From assembly GCA_963575745.1 (NCBI GenBank), contig CAUYUJ010017819.1:1-64000 (forward strand): a stretch of DNA of 64,000 nt, read 5' to 3'. Shown here one piece after another: positions 20,584-30,436 of the stretch. The position numbers and the translations under genes are program-made. The notes under the pieces are model-generated. The model worked only from the letters and a program-made list of their open reading frames with translations, did no database searches and had not been told where the DNA came from. Within the stretch, counting starts at the first letter, position 1, and the number at the start of each line of letters is the position of its first letter. This stretch comes from Prorocentrum cordatum (Eukaryota > Sar > Dinophyceae > Prorocentrales > Prorocentraceae).

Positions 20584-20952
20584 TAGGGGAACAACAAGCT
20601 CAGAGGGTGAATTACCTACCCCGCTTTCGCTTCCAGGCAAAACCAAGCCATGCCATGCGCCTCCTCGTCGAGCGGCCTGACCAGTACAGGCTGCAATTTG
20701 GCATCGTTTGGTATCTCTTGGAAGCGAGGGTGGTCAAAAGCGAGGTAGGTTTGTTTTCCCCCTAAAAGTGGCATAAACGAAAAAACTCGGAGGTCCGCGC
20801 GGATTTCTCGGATCGGCGCTGGACTCCCCTCCCTGGCGCGCGGAGCGAGCCAGGGGCGGCGCCGGAGGCGCCGCCGGGGGGCCCCAGCGCCGATCCGAGA
20901 AATCCGCGCGGAGCTCCGAGTTTTTATGTTTATGTCACGTTTTGTTCCCCCA
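20584..20952. mobile_element. Family B element split by a nested family FF element
   Basis: Left tip TAGGGGAACAA at 20584. The body resumes GTGGCATAAACG at 20767 and ends TGTTTATGTCACG..TTGTTCCCCCA. Long arms AACTCGGAGGTCCGCGCGGA and TCCGCGCGGAGCTCCGAGTT enclose a G/C-rich loop. Imperfect 18-bp direct repeats starting GCCTGGG (20567-20584, 20954-20971) flank it. It ends in a pyrimidine tract plus CAG. Confidence 0.8.
20599..20766. mobile_element. Family FF element, copy 1 (nested)
   Basis: ACCTACCCCGCTTTCGCTTC at the left, AAAAGCGAGGTAGGT at the right. Near-identical to 30531-30702, which is nested in a different host element. Confidence 0.8.
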
Positions 20953-20974
20953 GGCCTGGGGTCACTCTTGTCAG

Positions 20975-21126
20975 GAGGGAAAAAGCACACAGACACAATT
21001 GATCGTCGATTCCCCAGAAAAGATGGGAAACCATGGGAAGTGGGGGGGGAAGACAAAACCCAGAAAAGATTAGAAAAAATTCAGGGAATCCTGCTATTTG
21101 TGCGTATTTATATTTGTGTGTCCCAG
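20975..21126 (+). mobile_element. Family A element, intron-like, copy 1
   Basis: Starts GAGGGAAAAAGCACACAGAC right after TCAG and ends TTTGTGTGTCCCAG before GGCCCCTTC. Six copies share this layout (20975, 26110, 30437, 46973, 47458, 53398). GA donor and CAG acceptor are both present. Compositionally unlike its surroundings (A-rich left, TGTG-rich right). Confidence 0.75.
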
Positions 21127-21349
21127 GGCCCCTTCCTCTTGGGCGCAGCCGAGGGGGGGGGCCCACCCTACGCGTCGCCATGGGGGAAAGTACGGGTCCT
21201 GCAGGGGAGCGGGGCCCCGGAGGTGTTGGTCGCCGTGTGTGTGGCTTCTCCCGGGGCCCTCCCCGCGTGCCCCCCGGGCCGTGAGGACACGACTCGGGGT
21301 GAAGAGCTGGTCCCCGGGGAAGCCCCAGGGCTGTGATGCTCCAACCTGT

Positions 21350-21620
21350 GATGCCCTTCACTCGACCGGGCCCCGCGGCCGTCAGAGCTGGGTCCGGGCC
21401 GAGCCGGCGGCGGCCTTCGCGGTGCGTATGGCGTGTGGCTCCTCGGCGGCCGGCCGCCCTCGGGCTGCGCTCTCCCGCGGCGGCGCCCTCGGCCGAGGGC
21501 GTGCCGCCGGGGGTGCCCGGGGTTCGTCCCGCGGGCGGCCGCCGGAGGCCCGAAGGCCGTGGCCCGAGAGGCGGAGCTCGGCGGCGAGCGACCCGCAGAT
21601 CCTGGCGCTGCACTTTCCCT
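21350..21620 (+). CDS. Possible exon region, frame ambiguous
   Basis: Highly G/C-rich, open in two forward frames; one reads SWVRAEPAAAFAVRMACGSS, the other AVAREAELGGERPADPGAAL near its end. Neither has a recognised domain. Bounded on the right by a family C element. Only the composition suggests coding. Confidence 0.2.
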
Positions 21621-22005
21621 GACCTTCCAGGAGGGCTAATTGTTCCCCCCTACCGTATCCCCCTCGACCCGACACATGGGGTCCGAGCAGGTGGGGTCGG
21701 AGGATGCGGCGCGATCCTCCGACCCCGACCCCACCTGCTCGGACCCATTTCTGGGGGCCAGAGATCCGCCGATCTGATTTTTTCGATCCGCGGCCCCCAG
21801 GGGCAGCCCTTTCGCCCCGGGTCTGTCTCCGATGGGCGGGCCCGATGGCGGGCGGCAGAGGCCGAAGATCGAGGGCTAAAAAAATAGCACCGGGCTTGAA
21901 AACCTATCCCAAAGCTATTCTACGTCTTGGTTTTAGGCTGTGTCGCGCAGCTTTTCAGGTTTTCAGGTCTCCAGTGCTAAAGAATAGCTCTCTGGAAGGT
22001 CAGGG
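21617..22005. mobile_element. Family C element interrupted by a composite insertion
   Basis: Left part CCCTGACCTTCCAGGAGGGC at 21617-21638, right part from 21871 (GAGGGCTAAAAAAATAGC) to TCTCTGGAAGGTCAGGG at 22005. TTTCC flanks it on both sides. Confidence 0.85.
21639..21870. mobile_element. Composite element OO with 8-bp duplication GAGGGCTA
   Basis: Inserted into family C, duplicating GAGGGCTA (21631-21638, 21871-21878). Starts ATTGTTCCCCCCTACCGTAT, includes a mini family D palindrome (21672-21750) and a segment CGATCCGCGGCCCCCAGGGG shared with 33732-33818. The left part also occurs at 32567-32610. Confidence 0.75.
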
Positions 22006-22028
22006 TTTCCTTTGTCCAACGTCGGATC

Positions 22029-22215
22029 CCATCGGGGGCGGAAAAAAGGGGGGTGATGACTGGGGGGGGTGGATATCATGGCGCGGGCCATGATCTCTCC
22101 GCAGATGTCATGGCGCCGCTTCTTGTTACATTACGTCCCAGGCCCCCCTGCTGGGCCGCGCACGTGCCGCCGGTCATGATTTGCACCCCCCTCTCTTGGA
22201 CACCCCCCTCTTGGC
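22029..22215. mobile_element. Family H element, copy 1
   Basis: GGGGCGGAAAAAAGGGGGGT, ATCATGGCGCGGGCCATGAT, ATTACGTCCCAGGCCCCCC and CCCCCTCTTGGCAGCTCCCG. Other copies: 39248, 57315 and 63914 (cut by window end). Confidence 0.8.
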
Positions 22216-22249
22216 AGCTCCCGATCTCAGGGGAGGGGGGGAATTGGGG

Positions 22250-22418
22250 GAGGGCAGACCTCCTACCCTGACACGTCGATTAGCGAATTGGCCGTTCCCG
22301 GTTCGCGAGAGGGCGTCGCGGCCGTCATTTTTGCGGGTCCAGGTCCGTCGGTTTCGGTCCCAGGCCGTTTTCATTAAAGGGAGGTTTACTAAAGGGAGGT
22401 TTGTCCACCGCCGAACGA
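22250..22418. mobile_element. Family I element, copy 1
   Basis: CTACCCTGACACGTCGATTA, GAATTGGCCGTTCCCGGTTC, GGTCCAGGTCCGTCGG and ACTAAAGGGAGGTTTGTCCA. Other copies at 44125, 44845 and 47875. Confidence 0.75.
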
Positions 22419-22537
22419 AGAGGTAGGTACTCCCCGGGTGAGGGGTCGGGACCTCCCCGGGCCTTGAAGAGTTCTATCGGGGGCTGCCCGGGGAGGGAGC
22501 GGCCATGCCCCCCCACGGACTGGCGCTTGCCGGATCC

Positions 22538-22710
22538 GGACCCCCTCGCGTCTTGAAGGAGTCGCGGCGAGGGGCTTTTGGACGCTGCACCACGCTCCAG
22601 GACAGTCACAGAAATCAGCTCGGGATGGAACGCAAGTCCTGGGTAACGGGCCCATGCCTGACCTCCGGTGGATCACGGTGCGAGCAAACATCCCGACGTC
22701 GGGGGTCTCG
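22538..22710 (+). mobile_element. Family E element
   Basis: GGACCCCCTCGCGTCTTGAA to TCCCGACGTCGGGGGTCTCG. The core is diverged. Confidence 0.55.
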
Positions 22711-22945
22711 GAACAGAGTCCCGCGCGTTTGGTGCACGCAGTCCTGCCCTGATCGCTTCGTTCCCTCGAATGCGCCTGATTGCACAGACGCGTCGCCTCG
22801 CATGAAGGGGGTGCCAATTTGCAGAGGGCCCACGCATCCGATGATTTCGTGTTGTTTTTCCCCACATCCAAAGTGGGGTTCTTGTTTTCTCTGCACACCC
22901 CGCGCAGGAACACTCACCCCACCCCCTCTCCTCTTCTGCCTTCGC

Positions 22946-23218
22946 ACACTCACTCACTCACTCATCATCATCACCACTCACTCACACTCACACTCACTCA
23001 CACTCTCTCATCATCAACATCAGCATCATCACTCGCGTCTCTCACACGCTCAGCACTCTCTCACACGCTCACGAACATCATCGTCATCATCGGTATCGGC
23101 ATCATCCTCATTCAAACATCATCATCGCCACCACCACCCACAATCAATCATCATCCTCTTCACCACTCATCTTCACCACCACTCATCATCCTCATCCTCA
23201 TCATCGTTGAGTAAAGTG
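22946..23218. repeat. ACTC/ATC degenerate repeat
   Basis: CACTCACTCA and CATCATCATC words over about 270 bases. No gene. Confidence 0.9.
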
Positions 23219-23220
23219 TG

Positions 23221-24290
23221 AGGAAGTCTCAGGCGGGAGCCCCCTCCCTATGGGGCCCGCAGATCATGTTGGTAATCCGAGCGGGTCATCGGAACCCTGT
23301 AACTGTCGTCACTTTTGGGCTCCCCAGGCCTGAAAATGGAGGAAGTCTCAGGCGGGAGCCTCGTCTGTGAGTGAATTGGGAGGAAGTCTCAGGCGGGAGC
23401 TCCCTCCCTATGGGGCCCGCAGATTATGTTGGTAATCCGAGCGGGTCATCGGAACCCTGTAACTGTCGTCACTTTTGGGCTCCTCAAGCCTGAATATGGA
23501 GGAAGTCTCAGGCGGGAGCCTCGTCTGTGAGTGAATTCTGAGGAAGGCTCAAGCGGGAGCCCCCTCCCTATGGGGCCCGCAGATCATGTTGGTAATCCGA
23601 GCGGGTCATCGGAACCCTGTAACTGTCGTCACTTTTGGGCTCGTCAAGCCTGAATTTGGAGGAAGTCTCTGGCGGGAGCCTCGTCTTTGAGTGAATTGTG
23701 AAGAAGTCTCAGGCGGGAGCCCCCTCCCTATGGGGCCCGCAGATCATGTTGGTAATCCGAGCGGGTCATCGGAACCCTGTAACTGTCGTCACTTTTGGGC
23801 TCCTCAAGCCTGAATATGGAGGAAGTCTCAGGCGGGAGCCTCGTCTGTGAGTGAACTGCGAGGAAGTCTCAGGCGGGAGCCCCCTCCCTATGGGGCCCGC
23901 AGATCATGTTGGTAATCCGAGCGGGTCATCGGAACCCTGTAACTGTCGTCACTTTTGGGCTCGTCAAGCCTGAATTTGGAGGAAGTCTCTGGCGGGAGCC
24001 TCGTCTTTGAGTGAATTGTGAAGAAGTCTCAGGCGGGAGCCCCCTCCCTATGGGGCCCGCAGATCATGTTGGTAATCCGAGCGGGTCATCGGAACCCTGT
24101 AACTGTCGTCACTTTTGGGCTCGTCAAGCCTGAATATGGAGGAAGTCTCAGGCGGGAGCCTCGTCTGTGAGTGAATTGTGAGGAAGTCTCAGGCGGGAGC
24201 CCCCTCCCTATGGGGCCCGCAGATCATGTTGGTAATCCGAGCAGGTCATCCAAAACCTGTAACTGTCGTCAATGTTGGGTTCTCGCGCTG
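23221..24290. repeat. 160-bp tandem array, 6.7 units
   Basis: Unit starts (AGGAAGTCTCAGGCGGGAGC) at 23221, 23381, 23541, 23701, 23861, 24021 and 24181, spaced exactly 160 bp. Each unit also holds a shorter inner repeat of GGAAGTCTC(A/T)GGCGGGAGCC. Units differ by few bases, implying recent amplification or homogenisation. 160 is not a multiple of three, so it is unlikely to be coding. The last unit decays 60 bases before the helicase exon acceptor. Confidence 0.97.
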
Positions 24291-24350
24291 CCAGAACGCA
24301 GTTCCCAGGCCACACTTTGGATGCAACAAGGAAGTTTTTGGGCTCCTCAG

Positions 24351-24833
24351 GTCGCCGAGGTGCTGCGACAGGGCGCCGAAGGCGCCGACGACGACGGCCA
24401 GGCCGAGGCGCGGGCGCGGAGCTTGCTGATGTTCAGGCCCAGCGAAAGGGAGTTCACATGGCAGAGCTCGGGGGCGCACAGCGTGCGCCGCTCGGGGTTC
24501 ACCCTGACGCACGCGTCCTACCTGACCTCCACGCTGTCGCAGGGCCAGACGCTGCGCAAGGGCGTCACCATCGACTGCGCGAGAGACGAGGACGCTGGCC
24601 GCACGGGCATGTCGGACGAGCAGTGGTGGCTGCACCTCTACGTCATGTTCTCCCGCGCCACGTGCATGCGGAACATGCTGATCCTGCGGCCGCCGCCGCG
24701 AGAGTTCCTGGAGTGCGGGCCGCCGGCGTCCCTGCGGAAGGCGCTCCTGGAGTTCGACAAGAGAACGGTTTTGTCCAGGGCGGAGGCGAAGCAGCTCGCG
24801 GCAGAGCTGGGCTTCGTGCTGCCTTCCGCCTGA
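24351..24833 (+). CDS. Terminal exon of a superfamily-1 helicase (PIF1/UvrD_C_2-like)
   Basis: Follows TTTTTGGGCTCCTCAG (AG at 24349-24350) in phase 0 and ends in TGA, about 160 codons. FTLTHASYLTSTLSQGQTLR resembles motif V of SF1 helicases (T..SQGQT), and WWLHLYVMFSRAT resembles motif VI (LYV..SRA), followed by NMLILRPP. The motif order and the 40-residue gap fit PIF1-like and Helitron helicases (known). Walker motifs must lie in upstream exons not found here. The C-terminal KALLEFDKRTVLSRAEAKQL looks helical. Codons end in G or C. A host helicase gene is more likely than a Helitron because no Rep domain or Helitron end is seen, but this is not settled. Confidence 0.7.
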   Translation, partial: VAEVLRQGAEGADDDGQAEARARSLLMFRPSEREFTWQSSGAHSVRRSGFTLTHASYLTSTLSQGQTLRKGVTIDCARDEDAGRTGMSDEQWWLHLYVMFSRATCMRNMLILRPPPREFLECGPPASLRKALLEFDKRTVLSRAEAKQLAAELGFVLPSA

Positions 24834-24854
24834 GCGCGGCTGCGCCTCGCTCGA

Positions 24855-24955
24855 AGCCCGCGGGGTTGTCCCAACGGCTTGGTCTTGCGCGCCAACGGCT
24901 CGCGGGGTTGTCCCGACAGCCTGGCCCGCGGGGTTGTCCCAACGGCTGCGCGACG
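24855..24955 (+). repeat. Three GCGGGGTTGTCCC repeats behind the helicase stop
   Basis: CCGCGGGGTTGTCCCAACGG, then GCGGGGTTGTCCCGACAG, then GCGGGGTTGTCCCAACGG within 100 bases, presumably in the 3' untranslated region. Confidence 0.85.
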
Positions 24956-25296
24956 TGACCTGTAGAGAACGCGCCTGTGCTGGCCGTGGCGGCGACGGCG
25001 CCGAGGAACATCGACATGCGCGCTCATGCAACAGGAAGGGGAGGAGGTGGCGGGGCGCGGAACAAACAGGGGGGCGAGGATGGGGACAACGTAAGGAGTG
25101 GAAGGGGGGCCCGCGCCAAGGCGAGAGGAAATATACGCAGAAGAGACAGCCAGGACGCCTCACCAACCACGAGGACGACGGTGATGGCTTTTTCCAGATT
25201 CGCCCAGAGGATTCTTATGTGGGGTTCTTCCGTCGGAGTAATGTGTTTTTTCTCTCTGCGCGGCCCCACAAACAACTGCTTGCGCCTACGCTCCAG

Positions 25297-25448
25297 GCGA
25301 TGCTTAAGAAAACCCAAGTTTTCGGCCAGAGGCTCGATTATTCTTAATGTTTCAATGTAAATCCCAAGATTGTGATAGAAGTTCTGGGTTTTTTATTCAA
25401 GCTCTGAGACTCTGAGTTTCTTAACCCATGATTTCTTAAGCATTTCGC
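25297..25448. mobile_element. Palindromic element QQ, copy 1
   Basis: GCGATGCTTAAGAAAACC at the left, ATTTCTTAAGCATTTCGC at the right. AT-rich interior (CGATTATTCTTAATGTTTCA). Copy 2 lies 160 bases downstream. Confidence 0.8.
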
Positions 25449-25607
25449 AGGGTGTAGTGCAGGATCCCAGCAGCCCCAGGGGGGATTCCGGTGGTCCCCT
25501 CTCGGCGCCCCGTCGCCTCTGCGGAGGCCCTCTCCCGGCTCCAGAGCGCGAGCGCGGAACGTGCCCCGTGGAACCTTGGGAACTATGCTTTCCAACATTC
25601 ACCTTAG

Positions 25608-25758
25608 GCGATGCTTAAGAAAACTTCAGTTTTCGGCCAGAGTCTCGATTATTCTTAATGTTTCAATGTAAATCCTAATATTTTAATAGAAATGTTGGGT
25701 TTAAATTCAATTTCTGAGATAATGAATTTCTGAACCCATGAGTTCGTAAGCATTTCGC
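25608..25758. mobile_element. Palindromic element QQ, copy 2
   Basis: Same ends and core as copy 1 with scattered substitutions. Both copies are followed by AGGGTGT. The GC-rich 159 bases between them could hold an exon but none is defined. Confidence 0.8.
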
Positions 25759-26109
25759 AGGGTGTTCTTCGAACGAGTTTTTGTCTCCTTGCCCCGCGGC
25801 CGATGTCGACCGGCGGTTTTTGCGGCCACGCTCGCAGGACAGCTTGTGGAGCAGGGGCTCGGCGATGGTTTTGCATTCGCCGGGCGCGTCCTCTTCCTTG
25901 TCGTCCGTGGTGCGGGATATGGTCCCCTCGAGGGGCAGCGGACTCTCCCCCTTGCTCTGCTGCGTACCAAAAAAAATCCTGTGGGTGGTCGGGTCTGGTG
26001 CAGCGCTCCCCCCCCCCCAAGAGTTGTTTTTGACGGCCCCGCGGGGGCCCGGAAGCGGCCCCCGGGAGGCCGAAAGGCAGAAGACCCTCTCGCACCCAGC
26101 ACCTCTCAG

Positions 26110-26260
26110 GAGGGACAAAGACACACAGACAAGATTTAAATCGTCGATTCCCCAGAAAAGATGGGAAACTATAGGAAGTGGGGGGGAAGACTAAAATGCA
26201 AGGCATATGCGAAACTCTGGGGAAGCCTGTCATTTGTGTGTATTTATTCGTGTGTCCCTG
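26110..26260 (+). mobile_element. Family A element, copy 2
   Basis: Begins GAGGGACAAAGACACACAGA after CTCAG, contains CCCCAGAAAAGATGGGAAAC and ends GTGTGTCCCTGGGCCCC. The acceptor AG is changed to TG here. Confidence 0.7.
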
Positions 26261-26446
26261 GGCCCCTTTAACCTCGGACCGCGCCCGCCCCCCCCCCTGC
26301 GGTGCGGACCTCTCCCCGGGTGCGCTGCGCGACCAGAGCTCCGAGGCGAAAATCCAGCGGTGGCGACGAGGGCCTCCCGGGAGGCCCCAGAGAGGGGAAA
26401 CCGAGGGACAGGTAGCAGAATGGGCACCTTTTGGGGAGGGGGAGGA

Positions 26447-26615
26447 CCGAGGAGGAGGAGGAGGAGGAGGAGGAGGAGGAGGAGGAGGAGGAGGAGGAGG
26501 AGGATCGAGGATTGAGGAGGATCGAGGAGGAGGAGGAGGAGAAGGAGGAGGAGGAGGAGGAGGAGGATGGAGGAGGATCGAGGAGGATCGAGGAGGAGGA
26601 GGAGGAGGACGATGG
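26447..26615. repeat. GGA repeat with GGATCGAGG interruptions
   Basis: Pure GGA first, then GAGGATCGAGGAG variants. Confidence 0.95.
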
Positions 26616-26646
26616 AGCTTCCTCTTCTGATCTCCCCCTCCTGCAG

Positions 26647-26880
26647 GCTGGGAGCGCCGGGCCGTCTCCGCCCCCCCGCCGGCTCCCCGTCGAGGAGGGC
26701 GGTGCCCTCCGCCCTCCCCCCGAGGAGGTGGACCTCGGCGCCCTCGCGGGCACCCTCGCGGCGCGGCGCGCCGAGAGCGCCGAGGGCGCCGCGGCGGAGG
26801 CGGGCGTCCGGCAGCTGCGGGAGGCCGAGGCGCTGCTGCGGTCGCTCCACGGCCGCACCGAGGACCGGGGGCGGCAGAGG
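26647..26880 (+). CDS. Candidate exon, Ala/Glu-rich helical protein
   Basis: Acceptor CCCCCTCCTGCAG (AG 26645-26646). Frame 1 reads AGSAGPSPPPRRLPVEEGGA, then PEEVDLGALAGTLAARRAES and AAEAGVRQLREAEALLRSLH. G/C third positions and helix-forming content support coding. The frame runs to TGA at 26941, but a GA donor after GGCAGAG at about 26880 is possible. No family recognised. Confidence 0.45.
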
Positions 26881-26978
26881 AAGATCGGGGGCCTGCCCCA
26901 CCTCGCAGGGGGCCTTCGCCTCCTCCAGGCCCCGGCGCCTTGACGCAGGGGGGGCCGCTCAGAAGAGGAGCGAAGCCC

Positions 26979-27126
26979 TGACTGCACCCCACAGGGGCTA
27001 CTCGGAGGCACCACCCACCCTTCGAGGATGGGCGCCCCCCCATCGCACATCCCGGAATTGGGCCCCAACTGTCTGGTCCGTTCGAAAGCCTCCCAGAGCC
27101 TGGGGTTGCCATTGCCCCTGTCACTA
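26979..27126 (+). mobile_element. Dispersed repeat MM, copy 1
   Basis: CACCCCACAGGGGCTACTCG, GAATTGGGCCCCAACTGTCT and GGGGTTGCCATTGCCCCTGT match 48985-49130. A short hairpin (TCCTGGCAAGCCATC / GATGGCTTGCCAGGG) follows at 27131-27240. Confidence 0.6.
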
Positions 27127-27527
27127 GCCGGCTCCTGGCAAGCCATCCCCTTCCGTGACGTCCCCCTTCGCCTCGCCCCTGCGGCCGGAAGGGTGCTCGA
27201 AAGGCGCGGGTGATGTCGGGGAGATGGCTTGCCAGGGGTCGGCCAGGCCGCGCCCGAGAGAAGACCTCAGGCAAATGCAAAGCCGAAGGGGGGGGGCTCT
27301 GTTTCTCGTGTTCGTGATCGGCATTGTTGTCGTCCTCCGTTTCGGGGTCCGTGTTTGTTTGGTGTTGTTCGGGGAGTTCCCTTCGCGCCGTTGTCCGCTC
27401 CGTTCCGTTTCGCACGGCCGTGTGTCATAGTTCGGGCTGTCGGTGTTTTCCGTTGATGCCGGCCGAAAACAAAAGGGACGGAGTTGATCGCCCCCAGCGG
27501 TTTCAATATCAAATAACACCCCGGCTC

Positions 27528-27860
27528 CCTCGCGTCGTGAAGAAAAGACACGGCGGACGTTTCTTGTTGTTCGTATTGTCGGCCTCTTGGGGCCCTCGCT
27601 GGGTCTTGGAACCGTCAAGAACGACTCGGGATGAAAATCCGGGCCTGGGGATGGGTTCAGACCCAGGGGTGGACCTAAACGATGTGTTTTTGCGATTTCG
27701 TGGGCCGTTTTCGTTTCGATGTCGTTTTGCAGCGAAGGCGAATTCAAGACAAAACGAGGGAAAACGAAAACAACACGAAAACGAGAAGCACTGTTTAGGT
27801 CCAGCCCTGTTCAGACCCCTGGGGGTCGACGTTGCGAAACAATCATGAAGTCAGAGGTCT
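27528..27860 (+). mobile_element. Family E element interrupted by a CAGGG element
   Basis: CTCGCGTCGTGAAGAAAAG, TCGGCCTCTTGGGGCCCTCG, AACGACTCGGGATGAAAATC, interruption at 27664-27809, then CCCTGGGGGTCGACGTTGCG. Confidence 0.75.
27664..27809. mobile_element. hAT-like MITE, 8-bp duplication TTCAGACC
   Basis: Ends CAGGGGTGGACCTAAAC and GTTTAGGTCCAGCCCTG are inverted (one mismatch). TTCAGACC flanks it at 27656-27663 and 27810-27817. CAGGG termini with 8-bp duplications are characteristic of hAT elements (known). 146 bp, non-coding, nested in family E. Confidence 0.88.
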
Positions 27861-28009
27861 GGGGGGAGGGCACGCGGATACCGATGCCGCTACCTTTTCC
27901 CTGTCGCCACCGCTGGATGCGCCTCGATCTCCCGGTCAGGCCGCACCGTCGGAGAAGTCTGGGGAGTATTGGTATATTTGTTCGTTTCCCCAGAAAGGAG
28001 AAGGATCAG

Positions 28010-28135
28010 AAGAGGAGGAGGAGGAGGAGGAGGAAGACGGAGAGGAGGAGGAGGATGAGGCGGAGGAGGAGGCGAAGGAGGAGGAGGAGGAGGAGGAGGA
28101 GGACGACGAGGAGGCGGAGGAGGAGGAGGGGGGCA
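28010..28135. repeat. GGA-type repeat
   Basis: GAGGAGGAGGAGG with GACGGA and GGCGAAGG interruptions. Confidence 0.92.
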
Positions 28136-28397
28136 GAAGGCGTCCGGAAAACAATAATTCCGTCAGGAGCCAGGAAGCAGGGGGAGAAGGGGGAGGGGGA
28201 GGGGCAAAGCTAGGTGCGCTCGCGCCATATCCGACAGTTTGAACCCTCCCACCAATCTCTTCCCATTGCGTTGTTTTCTTTCTATCCGCCGACACGTGTC
28301 ATAGTGGGCCTGGAATTGGAGAGGTTGCGGACGAGCATGTGGATGAGCAGGAGAAAAAGAAGAGGGATATATGGCCCAGAGATCCCACTTGTTGAAC

Positions 28398-28558
28398 AAT
28401 TTCAAGACAGACTTGCTTCGCTGTGGTCGGCCTCCATAGAGGACCTCGACTGGCCACGGGACCGTCCACAAAAATGATTCAGGATGAAAAGCTGGTCCCC
28501 GGGATTGGGTCGAGACTTCCACGGACCCCGCATTAACAAAACAAGACGTTGGATCGGG
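28398..28558 (+). mobile_element. Family E element, diverged
   Basis: TCGGCCTCCATAGAGGACCT, GGGACCGTCCACAAAAATGA and AACAAGACGTTGG. Confidence 0.6.
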
Positions 28559-28837
28559 GCGGCCAAGAGGGGGCAGAGGGCTTGGTATCAGGCTTCGGGC
28601 TACGCGCAGGCAGCCCCCCCGAGGAAGCCCCGACTGGCCTTAAAGTATGCTCCCCGAGTAGTCCTGGAGCTGGCCTCAGCCGGCCCCCCCGAGCAGTCTG
28701 TGTGGGGCGGTCTCGCAACACCCTGGCGCCGCCTGCAGCGGCGCCCCCTGGGGCGCTCCGCGCCCCGGGGTCGACGCGTTGAGACCTTGGTGTCCGTGGA
28801 CCCGCGGCGGCCGGGGCCCGCTCTCGGGCCGGACGGA

Positions 28838-29022
28838 AGGGGGGGATATGGGAAAGGGGGGGGTACGGAATCCGCTGCGTGCCGCTGGTTTCGGCCCCGC
28901 CGCCGGGCCCACTCCTCGATGCATGGGCGCCTCCCGGCGCCGGGAGGCGCCGGGAAAATCAGCTCCGTGAGCTGATTCTCAAGCTCCCCCTTTGCTATCC
29001 CCCCCTTTCGCCGGGCCCGGCC
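28838..29022. mobile_element. Family K element, copy 1
   Basis: TCGGGCCGGACGGAAGGGGG at about 28826 and CCTTTCGCCGGGCCCGG at the right. Core GCTGGTTTCGGCCCCGCCGC, GGCGCCTCCCGGCGCCGGGA and CAGCTCCGTGAGCTGATTCT. Flanked by a diverged direct repeat of about 30 bp (TGGACC(C/T)GCGGCGGCCGGG). Confidence 0.8.
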
Positions 29023-29245
29023 TTAGTGGCTGTGGACCTGCGGCGGCCGGGAGCCGCTCGAGCTTCTGCTCTGCGTGCCAGCCGAGCTTGTGTGTCTACG
29101 TGACACGGTCCTCTGGCGTGTCGCGCGGCTTCGGATCCCGGACGGGTCACGGCGACAGACCTGGCTCGAGGCCCCGGGCCGCATGGCTCGCACGATTCGC
29201 GCGTCGCTCGGGCGTGGAGGACACGCCGCACTCGAGAGTCACGTA

Positions 29246-29423
29246 CAGTCGGGGCCCTGAAGAAGGAACCCTTTTCGTTGGGGAGGGGCTCCGCGTCCCT
29301 CAAGTGTTCCACAGCTTGCCTCAGGCTCTCCTTAGGTTTTCGACAGGAAATCGAAGTTTAACCTATGGAAAAAAGGGGCCTCGTTCCTTATTTTGAATTC
29401 CTTTTAGGTCAACGCCCCGACGG
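29246..29423. mobile_element. Family P element
   Basis: CAGTCGGGGCCCTGAAGAAG, GAAATCGAAGTTTAACCTAT and CAACGCCCCGACGG. TA precedes the left end; the right tip has mutated (GGTG instead of CTGTA). Confidence 0.78.
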
Positions 29424-29592
29424 TGCGCTGTCGGATGCCGTGTGCCGCGCGCACGGCCGGGGCTCCTTCGCCCGGAGTGTTCTCCGGAGGCCGCGGGCCC
29501 CGCCCGCTCGAGGCTCCGATCTTTGTGGGGTCCTGCAGGGGGCGCGGCCACGTCGCCAGAAAAGCCTGCTTTGGACTTCGAGGGGGGATGTA

Positions 29593-29740
29593 CCCTGACC
29601 TTCCAGGGGGGCTAAAAAATAGCACCCGACCCAAAAACCTATCCCAAAGCTATTCTACGTCTTGGTTTTAGGCTGTTTCGCTCAGCGTTTTAGGTTTTTA
29701 GGTTTCCAGTGCTAAAAAATAGCTCTCTGGAAGGTCAGGG
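29593..29740 (+). mobile_element. Family C element
   Basis: CCCTGACCTTCCAGGGGGGC to TCTCTGGAAGGTCAGGG, 148 bp. Confidence 0.9.
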
Positions 29741-29887
29741 CAGAAAAGCTTGCGTTGGACTTCGGGGGGGGGTGTAGTTCCAGTGGGCGTCCCCTCCGCG
29801 TACGTGCTCCGGGCCTTGACTCCTGCAGACCCCCGACGTCAGGATTGCTTCTGATCACGTCGACCCCACGAGCTCTCGACCCACTTG

Positions 29888-30034
29888 CCTGACCTTCCAG
29901 AGGGCTATGTTTTAGCACTGGAGACCTAAAAGCCTAAAAAGCTGAGCGAAACAGCCTAAAACCAAGACGTAGAATAGCTTTGGGATAGGTTTTGGGGTCG
30001 GGTGCTATTTTTTAGCCCCCCTGGAAGGTCAGGG
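29888..30034 (-). mobile_element. Family C element, reverse
   Basis: CCTGACCTTCCAGAGGGCTA to CCCCTGGAAGGTCAGGG, in inverted orientation 147 bases from the preceding copy. Confidence 0.9.
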
Positions 30035-30039
30035 TTCCC

Positions 30040-30172
30040 GGGACCCGCTTTTTCATCCTGAGTCGATGTTTTATCCCCGGTCCCGAGGCCAGGCATAGGG
30101 GCCCCTCGAGGCCGAACATGGCGAAGAGCCTCCCGTCGTGACTTCTCGATGGCTCGAGGGGTTCTGGGTTCG
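30040..30172 (-). mobile_element. Family E element, reverse
   Basis: TTTTTCATCCTGAGTCGATG, CCCCTCGAGGCCGAACATGG and TCCCGTCGTGACTTCTCGAT, ending GAGGGGTTCTGGG. Confidence 0.7.
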
Positions 30173-30192
30173 CGAGCCCCCCCCCCCTGTTT

Positions 30193-30409
30193 CGAATGCA
30201 ACTCCTGGGAGGTCAAACTTTGTTTTCGCCTTGGTCCCAAATCCGGCTTGATCCAGCCTAATCCCGCTTCATCCGGCTTCATCCCGCTCAATCCGGCTGA
30301 ATCCTGCTTACAGTCCGAGGCCCACTCCGGCGTAACAGCTTCCTCGTGGGGCTTAATCCTCTTTAATCTGTCCGACGCAAACCTCCCAGTGGTTGCCTCC
30401 TGACCCCTG
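30193..30409. mobile_element. Element BB, copy 1
   Basis: ATGCAACTCCTGGGAGGTCA at the left and AACCTCCCAGTGGTTGCCTC at the right are inverted. The interior is a 10-bp satellite, AATCCGGCTT/AATCCCGCTT. Copy 2 at 43258-43470. Confidence 0.8.
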
Positions 30410-30436
30410 TTGCACGCCCCCGCCCCTGCGACTCAG